In this document: one piece after another, positions 58,644 to 64,000 of the stretch
Layout of the letters: every line of letters starts with the position of its first letter
Position numbering within the stretch: position 1 is the stretch's first letter
Origin: Amycolatopsis methanolica 239
GTDB taxonomy: Bacteria; Actinomycetota; Actinomycetes; Mycobacteriales; Pseudonocardiaceae
Assembly (NCBI RefSeq): GCF_000739085.1
Contig: NZ_CP009110.1
Span: 1,612,001-1,676,000 of the forward strand
Length of the DNA: 64,000 nt
Direction of reading: 5' to 3'
Made by a program: the position numbers and the translations under genes
Notes under the pieces: generated by a model
What the model saw: only the letters and a program-made list of their open reading frames with translations
What the model was told of the DNA's origin: nothing
Databases searched by the model: none

Positions 58644-59471
58644 TTGGGTAGGTCTTCGGCGGTTCTGGCCTCCTTCCGCCCGCCCAGGGCGATCGTCCGG
58701 GGTGAGACGGCGTGGGGTCTGCAGTCGGCGCTCGACCGGCGTGGCCTCGGCCCGGTGGCCGGGGTCGACGAGGCGGGCCGCGGAGCCTGCGCTGGTCCGC
58801 TGGTGGTCGCGTCGTGCGTGCTCCGGCCGGGGGACGCGGCGCGGCTGGCGGAGCTGAACGACTCGAAGCTGCTGACCGCGCTGGCCAGGGAGCGCGTCTA
58901 CGAGCGGCTCCTGGTGCGTGCCCTGGACTATTCGATCGTCGTCATTTCACCCGAAGAGGTGGATCAGCTCGGCATCCATGTCACCAACATCGAGGGCATG
59001 CGCCGGGCGGTGGCGGGGTTGCGGGAGTGCCCTGGGTACGTGCTGACGGACGGTTTCAAGGTGCCGGGTCTGCCGGCGCCGAGCGTGCCGGTGATCAAGG
59101 GGGACCGGGCGGTCGCGTGCGTGGCGGCCGCGTCGGTGCTGGCCAAGGTGACGCGGGACCGGATCATGGCCGAGACGCACCTGGAGTATCCGATGTACGG
59201 ATTCGATGTGCACAAGGGGTACACGACCGCGGACCACGGCGCGGCGCTCGTCGAACACGGGCCGTGTGAGGTACACCGGTGGTCGTACACCAATGTGGCA
59301 GCGGCGGCCGCCGCCCACGGAGTGCGACCGCCGCGGAAGGTCATGCTCACCGCTGCTGCATTGGGGCAGTCCGATGCTCCGGCACGTGCTCTGGAGGGCA
59401 CCGTGGTTCAGAATGGGAGTTCCGCCGCCGGAGAACGGTCGAACTCGCGAGGAGGGGCGCGGATTTCATGA
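58644..59471 (+). CDS. rnhB: Ribonuclease HII
   Basis: RNase HII, about 275 residues. The DEDD-type residues are visible: [14 protein letters not shown] (D42, E43), YVLTDGFKV (D136) and KVTRDRIM (D172). It removes RNA primers and misincorporated ribonucleotides. No ATG or GTG fits; TTG 58644, five bases after lepB, is the best start but uncertain. The C-terminal tail beyond about 235 is longer than in most homologs. Its stop overlaps the DUF2469 ATG. Confidence 0.9.
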   Translation: MGRSSAVLASFRPPRAIVRGETAWGLQSALDRRGLGPVAGVDEAGRGACAGPLVVASCVLRPGDAARLAELNDSKLLTALARERVYERLLVRALDYSIVVISPEEVDQLGIHVTNIEGMRRAVAGLRECPGYVLTDGFKVPGLPAPSVPVIKGDRAVACVAAASVLAKVTRDRIMAETHLEYPMYGFDVHKGYTTADHGAALVEHGPCEVHRWSYTNVAAAAAAHGVRPPRKVMLTAAALGQSDAPARALEGTVVQNGSSAAGERSNSRGGARIS

Positions 59472-59791
59472 GCGCAGAGGATCTCGAAAAGTACGAGACC
59501 GAGATGGAGCTGTCGCTGTACCGGGAGTACCGCGACATCGTCAGCCAGTTCTCGTACGTGGTGGAGACCGAGCGGCGGTTCTACCTGGCCAACGCGGTGG
59601 ACGTGCAGGTCAGGGACAGCGGGGGAGACGTCTACTTCGAGGTTCGCATGTCCGACGCGTGGGTGTGGGACATGTACCGTCCGGCCCGGTTCGTCAAGAA
59701 CGTCCGCGTGATCACGTTCAAGGACGTGAACGTGGAGGAGCTGGAAAAGCCAGAGCTGAGACTCCCCGAAGAGGGCCCGTTCTCCAGCTGA
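59468..59791 (+). CDS. DUF2469-family protein
   Basis: Protein of 107 residues, [20 protein letters not shown] ... [21 protein letters not shown] with an acidic end. It is the conserved actinobacterial DUF2469 protein always found after rnhB; function unknown, DNA/RNA-related by neighbourhood. It overlaps rnhB by 4 bases and is followed by a strong terminator, so it ends the transcription unit. Confidence 0.92.
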   Translation: MSAEDLEKYETEMELSLYREYRDIVSQFSYVVETERRFYLANAVDVQVRDSGGDVYFEVRMSDAWVWDMYRPARFVKNVRVITFKDVNVEELEKPELRLPEEGPFSS

Positions 59792-59808
59792 CACCCCAAG
59801 CTCGACGA

Positions 59809-59845
59809 GGGACGTCCCCCCAGCGGGGACGTCCCTTTTCTTTTT
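59809..59845 (+). terminator. Intrinsic terminator after DUF2469
   Basis: GGGACGTCCCC (59809-59819) pairs perfectly with 59825-59835 around a five-base loop, followed by TTTTCTTTTT. It closes the rpsP-DUF2469 block. Confidence 0.92.
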
Positions 59846-60265
59846 GACCCACGCACCTCACCGGCCGTCCGTCCCTGGCTCCACCCCCACCGGGTGCCCC
59901 TGGCGCCACCTACCGGCCGTCCCCCCGGCGTCACCCACCTCTCGACTCTGCTCCGGCCCCGCGCCTTGTCCCGGTCTCCGGCCTGCGCGGCCCGTTTCCC
60001 ACCTCGACCCGACTCCCGGCCGTTTCCCGCCTTCACCTGGGGGCTCCCGCCGCCCCGCGCGTCTCCAACTCCAGCTCATCTCCCGCGCCCGCCCGCCGCG
60101 CTTACCGCCCGGGTCTGACATTTCCGCCCCACCGAGCCGCAACCGCCGCAGCTTGTCCACAACACCCCACTTGTCCACAGGTCCGGCAACTCGCTCTGTC
60201 GGCGAAACCGCAGGTCATGGCACCGTCGAAGGCAGTGAACGACCACCGACCTTGGGGGACCAGCC
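59846..60265. other. 420-base intergenic region, pyrimidine-rich, with DnaA boxes near its end
   Basis: No supported gene. The plus strand is C/T-rich with CCGGCCGT and Pro-rich-looking frames on the plus strand only. Two DnaA boxes at 60153-60179 and then the yraN promoter region are the only recognised signals. Confidence 0.6.
60153..60179 (+). promoter_or_regulatory. Tandem DnaA boxes
   Basis: TTGTCCACA occurs twice in the same orientation, at 60153-60161 and 60171-60179, an 18-base step. Both match the actinobacterial DnaA box exactly. They lie 87 bases before the yraN-comM-dprA-xerC genes, and no dnaA or dnaN gene is near, so this is not the usual oriC context. Confidence 0.7.
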
Positions 60266-60640
60266 ATGACCACCGCGGCCAGACCTGCCCGCCACCTGAC
60301 ACTGGGCCGCCGGGGCGAGGACATCGCCGCGCGCCACCTGCAGAAGCTCGGCTTCGTCGTGCTGGCCAGGAACTGGCGCTGCCGCCAGGGCGAGCTCGAC
60401 CTCATCGCCACCGACGGCCGCACCCTCGTTGTCTGCGAGGTCAAGACCCGCACCCGGGAGAGCTTCGGCGATCCCGCGGAGGCGGTCACCGAGGACAAGA
60501 TCGCCCGTATCCGGCGCCTCGCCGGCCAGTGGCTCAGCATCCACCGCGTCGGCTGGTGCCGGGTCCGTTTCGATGTCATCGCGGTCTACGCGGACGGCGA
60601 CGGCGAACCCCGCGTCCGGCACATCCCGGGAGCATTCTGA
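60266..60640 (+). CDS. yraN: YraN-family (UPF0102) nuclease-like protein
   Basis: Protein of 124 residues with an endonuclease-like core: GRRGEDIAARHLQKLGF, CRQGELDLIATDG and VVCEVKTRTRESFG (the E/D...ExK pattern). UPF0102 proteins are thought to act on DNA, but their role is unproven. The ATG lies downstream of the DnaA boxes. Its stop overlaps the comM ATG (TGATG). Confidence 0.9.
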   Translation: MTTAARPARHLTLGRRGEDIAARHLQKLGFVVLARNWRCRQGELDLIATDGRTLVVCEVKTRTRESFGDPAEAVTEDKIARIRRLAGQWLSIHRVGWCRVRFDVIAVYADGDGEPRVRHIPGAF

Positions 60641-62151
60641 TGCCGCTCGGACGCGCGTGGTCGGTGGCCCTCGTCGGCCTCGACGGCCGCTTGGTCGAGG
60701 TCGAGGCCGACCTGGGCGGTGGTTTGCCCGGGGTCAAGATGATCGGCCTGCCCGACGCCGGTCTGCGCGAAGCGAAGGACAGGGTCCGGTCGGCCATCCG
60801 CAACTCGGGCCAGCACTGGCCGGAGGACAAGCTCACCCTCGGCCTGTTCCCGGCGAACCTGCCCAAGCTCGGGTCGGGCTACGACCTCGCGATCGCGGTC
60901 GCCATCCTCGCGTCGGCGGGCAAGGTCCCGGCCACCCGGCTGCTCGGCACGGTCCTGCTGGGCGAGCTGGCGCTCGATGGCCGGGTGCGCGAAGTCCGCG
61001 GTGTCCTGCCCGGTCTGCTCGCGGCCCGCGAGGAAGGCATCAAGCGCGCGATCGTGCCGTCCCAGACGCTGTTCGAGGCTGCCCTGGTCGACGGCCTTGA
61101 GGTCTATGGCGCAGCCAGGCTGCGGGACGTCGTGGCCTGGCTGGAAGGCGAAAACGCCCTGGCTCGGCCTGAACCACCCACCGAGACCGAGCCGCCCAAG
61201 GGGCTGGACCTCGCGGACGTGGTCGGACAGCCCGAGGCCCGCTGGGCGCTCGAAGTGGCGGCCGCGGGCGCACACCACCTCCTCCTCACCGGTCCACCGG
61301 GCGTCGGGAAGACCATGCTCGCCAAGCGCCTGCCCGGTCTTCTGCCGATGCTCTCGCCGGAGGAGTCGCTCGAGGTCACCGCCGTGCATTCGATCAACGG
61401 CAAACTGACGGCCAAGGCTCCGCTGATCAAAGTCCCGCCGTTCGTCGCGCCGCACTACTCGGTGTCCGAGGCCGCCCTCATCGGTGGCGGCGCGGGCATC
61501 GCCACACCCGGGCTGATCAGCCGCGCCCACCGGGGGGTCCTCTTCTTGGACGAAGCGGCGGAGTTCGGATCGCAGCGCCTGGACTCCCTGCGCACGGTCC
61601 TGGAGGAGGGCGAGGTCAGCATCGCCCGCGCCCGCGGTTCGGTCTGCTACCCGGCGCGCTTCCAGCTCGTGATGGCCACCAACCCGTGCCCGTGCGCGCC
61701 ACCCCGCGAAACCGACTGCACGTGCTCGCCGACGGAGCGCCGCCGCTACCTCAGCAGGTTGTCCGGCCCGTTGCTCGACCGCGTCGACCTGCGTGTCCGG
61801 CTGCGCCCGATGACGGCGATGGGCCGCCACGAGAGCGGCGAGCCCGAGCCGACGGAGGTGGTCCGCAAACGCGTCCTGGCTGCCCGCGACCATGCCGCCG
61901 CCCGCTGGAGCGAGCACGGTTGGAAGACCAATGCGGAGGTCCCTGGCCCAGCCCTGCACCGCGAGTTCGCCCTGCCACCCACCACGACAGCACTGCTGAA
62001 CCGAAGCTTGGAACGCGGCACGGTGACCGCCCGAGGCGTCGACAGGTGCCTCCGGATCGCCTGGACCCTGGCCGACCTCGCCGACGTCGACGAACCCCAA
62101 GCCGACCACGTCGCCGCCGCGCTGGAGTTTCGAGACCGGAGGGCCGCATGA
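60640..62151 (+). CDS. ComM/YifB-type Mg-chelatase-like AAA ATPase
   Basis: Protein of 503 residues: N-terminal Lon-like ChlI fold (GLDGRLVEVEADLGGGLPG, GLPDAGLREAKDRV), central AAA with Walker A GPPGVGKT (218-225) and Walker B GVLFLDEAAEF, then TNPCPC and the C-terminal Mg-chelatase domain. ComM-type helicases promote branch migration during transformation, consistent with dprA next. Overlaps with yraN and the following small ORF by 1 and 4 bases suggest one transcript. Confidence 0.93.
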   Translation: MPLGRAWSVALVGLDGRLVEVEADLGGGLPGVKMIGLPDAGLREAKDRVRSAIRNSGQHWPEDKLTLGLFPANLPKLGSGYDLAIAVAILASAGKVPATRLLGTVLLGELALDGRVREVRGVLPGLLAAREEGIKRAIVPSQTLFEAALVDGLEVYGAARLRDVVAWLEGENALARPEPPTETEPPKGLDLADVVGQPEARWALEVAAAGAHHLLLTGPPGVGKTMLAKRLPGLLPMLSPEESLEVTAVHSINGKLTAKAPLIKVPPFVAPHYSVSEAALIGGGAGIATPGLISRAHRGVLFLDEAAEFGSQRLDSLRTVLEEGEVSIARARGSVCYPARFQLVMATNPCPCAPPRETDCTCSPTERRRYLSRLSGPLLDRVDLRVRLRPMTAMGRHESGEPEPTEVVRKRVLAARDHAAARWSEHGWKTNAEVPGPALHREFALPPTTTALLNRSLERGTVTARGVDRCLRIAWTLADLADVDEPQADHVAAALEFRDRRAA

Positions 62152-62312
62152 GCCATCGACCTTCGCTCCACCCCGGCCCATCGGGACGGCCACATGAGCC
62201 CTCAAACCTCACACAGCGCATCACCTCGGCGCTGGCCAAGGCATATGTCACACCCACCAAGGCGCCCAGCCCCGCTCCCGCACCGGCACTCCACGCGGGG
62301 AGGGCAGCATGA
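62148..62312 (+). CDS. 54-residue ORF coupled to comM and dprA
   Basis: ATG 62148 overlaps the comM stop (ATGA), and its own TGA overlaps the dprA ATG (ATGA). The product is a small basic protein with a Pro/Ala tail and a possible helix LTQRITSALAKAYV. No family recognised. The double 4-base coupling without any gap would be needed to carry ribosomes from comM to dprA, which supports translation even if the peptide itself has no role. Confidence 0.5.
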   Translation: MSHRPSLHPGPSGRPHEPSNLTQRITSALAKAYVTPTKAPSPAPAPALHAGRAA

Positions 62313-63469
62313 CAACCCCCGAGTCCGTGAGCGACAAGCTCGACGCAGTGCGCCTGGCCCGCTCCTACCTGGTTCGCGTCGCCGAGCCGCCGGCCCCCGC
62401 CGTGGTCGACTTCGTCGCCCAGCACGGGCCCGTCGCGGCAGCCGAGGCGATTCGCGCCGGCAACTGTCCCAGCCGCGTGCGCGACGAGACCGAGGCCCGC
62501 CGCACGCACGACCACGCTCAGCGCGACCTCGACGAGGGGGCTCGCCTCGGCATGCGGCTGCTCATCCCGGAGGACGACGAGTGGCCCGGCTGGCCGCTCC
62601 TGTCCCTTCAACTCGCCGCCAGCCGTGGTGTGCAGGGCGTCGCCCCGCCGCTCGCGTTGTGGGTGCGCGGCCAGGTCCGCTTCGACGAGGTCACCGAGCA
62701 GGCCGTGGCGATCGTCGGCGCGCGAGCCGCCACCGGGTACGGCGAGCACGTCGCCGGCGACTTCGCCGCCGCACTGGCCGGCCAGGGCATCTCGGTCTTC
62801 TCCGGCGCCGCCTACGGGGTCGATGGCGCGGCGCACCGCGGGACTCTCTTCGTCGGCGGCACCACCGTCGCGTTGCTCGGCTGTGGTCTCGACGCCGGGT
62901 ATCCCGCCGGGCACGTCGTCCTGCTCGACAAGATCGCCGAGCACGGTGGGCTCGTCGTCAGCGAGTACCCGCCGGGCACACCGCCGGCCCGCCACCGGTT
63001 CCTCGTCCGCAACCGCCTCATCGCGGCGCTCAGCGAGGGCACGATCGTCGTGGAAGCAGGCCGGCGCAGTGGCGCCCGCAACACCGCGACCATAGCCGGA
63101 GCGCTCGGCAAGGTGGTGATGGCCGTGCCAGGGCCGGTCACCTCCGCGTTGTCGATCGGCTGTCACGAACTGATCCGCGAGTCCGGCGCCACGCTCGTGG
63201 CCTCGGTCGACGACGTGATCGAAACCGTCGGGCGGCTGGGCACGCCCAGGCCCGAGAAGGTCCGCTCGAAACGGCCGACGGACGGTCTCGGCCCGGACGC
63301 CCTGCGCGTCCACGAGGCGCTCGACCGGCGCGAGGGCAAATCCGCCGAGCAGATCGCGACCGAATCCGGGGTGCCGGTCGCCCGGGTCCGGGCGCTGCTG
63401 CCCGCCCTCGAACTCGACGAGTTCGCCGCGCGCTGCGAGAGCGGCTGGCGTCGCAGGACGAGGAGGTGA
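62309..63469 (+). CDS. dprA: DNA-processing protein DprA
   Basis: DprA/Smf of 386 residues: extended Rossmann core with VAIVGARAATGYGEHVA, SGAAYGVDGAAHRGTL, GCGLDAGYPAGH, FLVRNRLIAALSEGTIVVEA and RSGARNTATIAGALG, followed by a winged-helix C-terminal domain. It loads RecA on incoming single-stranded DNA. The N-terminal ~60 residues form the SAM-like region. Start is ATG 62309, coupled to the small ORF. Confidence 0.95.
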   Translation: MTTPESVSDKLDAVRLARSYLVRVAEPPAPAVVDFVAQHGPVAAAEAIRAGNCPSRVRDETEARRTHDHAQRDLDEGARLGMRLLIPEDDEWPGWPLLSLQLAASRGVQGVAPPLALWVRGQVRFDEVTEQAVAIVGARAATGYGEHVAGDFAAALAGQGISVFSGAAYGVDGAAHRGTLFVGGTTVALLGCGLDAGYPAGHVVLLDKIAEHGGLVVSEYPPGTPPARHRFLVRNRLIAALSEGTIVVEAGRRSGARNTATIAGALGKVVMAVPGPVTSALSIGCHELIRESGATLVASVDDVIETVGRLGTPRPEKVRSKRPTDGLGPDALRVHEALDRREGKSAEQIATESGVPVARVRALLPALELDEFAARCESGWRRRTRR

Positions 63470-63539
63470 TGCGATCGTCATCTGCCGCCGGTGTGGCGAT
63501 GCTTGACCGCGCGCGTCCCTTCGCGCAGCGTGAACAACC

Positions 63540-64000
63540 ATGTCCGCACGGGAATCTCGGGGCCGCAAAACGGACCTGCACGCCCTCCGGGACGCCCTGC
63601 CGCGCGCCGCCGCCGAGCTGGTCGACGCCTACGAACGCCACCTCGGGCTCGAGCGGGGGTTGTCCCCGCACACGGTGCGCGCGTACGTCGGGGACGTGGT
63701 GTCCCTGCTGGGGTTCCTGCACGGTGAGGAGCCGCGGCCGGATGCCGCCGCGCTCGAGGGCCTGGACATCGGAGCGCTGCGGGCCTGGCTCGCTGATCAG
63801 CGCAACGGGGGAGCCGGCCGGACCACCCTGGCACGGAGGGCGGCCTCGGCTCGGACCTTCACCGCCTGGGCCCGCCGCCAGGGCGCGCTCGACCACGACC
63901 CGGGCGCGAAGCTGGTCGCGCCACGCGTGCACCGGACCCTGCCGCCGGTGCTGCGGCCGGACGAGGCCGAGGACGTCCTGACGGCCGCGGGCAGCGGCGC
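63540..64000 (+). CDS. xerC: Tyrosine recombinase XerC, N-terminal part (cut by window end)
   Basis: The ATG at 63540 opens an Arg-rich start followed by the core-binding domain of XerC/XerD: LVDAYERHLGLERGLSPHTV, RAYVGDVVSLLGFLHG, ALRAWLADQRNGGAGRTTLA and FTAWARRQGALDHDPGAKL. The window ends at about residue 153, before the catalytic R-H-R-Y domain. It resolves chromosome dimers at dif. The order dprA-xerC is the normal actinobacterial one. It has no stop in the window. Confidence 0.88.
   Translation, partial: MSARESRGRKTDLHALRDALPRAAAELVDAYERHLGLERGLSPHTVRAYVGDVVSLLGFLHGEEPRPDAAALEGLDIGALRAWLADQRNGGAGRTTLARRAASARTFTAWARRQGALDHDPGAKLVAPRVHRTLPPVLRPDEAEDVLTAAGSG

Noticed and set aside
62194..63981. 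595-codon plus-strand frame overlapping dprA and xerC
   Set aside because: Low-complexity shadow; dprA and xerC occupy the region in other frames with clear motifs.

Overview
The window is very GC-rich, with dense coding, many GTG and some TTG starts, and frequent 4-base ATGA/GTGA overlaps. The family content points to a high-GC actinobacterium, most likely Pseudonocardiales (Amycolatopsis-like): a mycothiol-type maleylpyruvate isomerase-fold protein, an F420-type Ddn-like protein, a GlnR box before amt-glnK-glnD, and the actinobacterial order smc, ftsY, amt, ffh, rpsP ... dprA, xerC. The placement is inference from family content, not from a search. I saw no rRNA, tRNA, CRISPR array or insertion sequence.

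Layout. 1-3.4 kb: end of kdpD, kdpE, two membrane proteins, acylphosphatase. 3.5-14.9 kb: smc, a secreted GH172-type glycosidase behind a LacI-type operator, a minus-strand anmK / sodium-solute symporter / MDMPI-fold operon, and ftsY. 15.0-18.8 kb: a run of type VII secretion-associated genes, every one interrupted by frameshifts or deletions, lying between two related leader-like elements. 18.8-37.4 kb: a purine-to-glyoxylate catabolic island (IclR regulator, malate synthase, DUF6986 aldolase-like protein, PucR, three-subunit xanthine-dehydrogenase-type enzyme with an 8-oxoguanine-deaminase-like gene inside the operon, NCS2 permease, urate oxidase, HIU hydrolase, OHCU decarboxylase, an unusual HTH regulator, allantoinase, allantoicase). 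37.5-43.5 kb: MBL-fold protein, CoA-binding protein, O-acetylhomoserine sulfhydrylase, broken FAD protein, broken hydrolase, FhuF-like and RlmA-like proteins. 43.6-48.7 kb: GlnR box, amt, glnK, glnD and a decayed ku. 49-64 kb: translation and secretion core (ffh, rpsP, khpA, rimM, trmD, rplS, lepB, rnhB, DUF2469), a strong terminator, tandem DnaA boxes, then yraN, comM-like, a coupled 54-codon ORF, dprA and the start of xerC.

How it fits together. Xanthine is taken in and oxidised by the xdh products, urate is opened by pucL-pucM-uraD to allantoin, allantoinase and allantoicase lead towards ureidoglycolate and glyoxylate, and malate synthase moves glyoxylate carbon into malate. The ammonia released connects logically to amt-glnK-glnD.

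Main oddity. Damage is concentrated in accessory parts: the 15.0-18.8 kb run, two head-to-head pairs that each lost both 5' ends (30.7 and 41.3 kb), and ku (48.3 kb). Core genes look intact. Whether this is genuine decay or local assembly error cannot be settled from sequence alone. Other candidates for a closer look are the paired leader elements, the tandem DnaA boxes, the structured glnK-glnD spacer, and a hairpin-plus-short-ORF leader at 48.96-49.11 kb.
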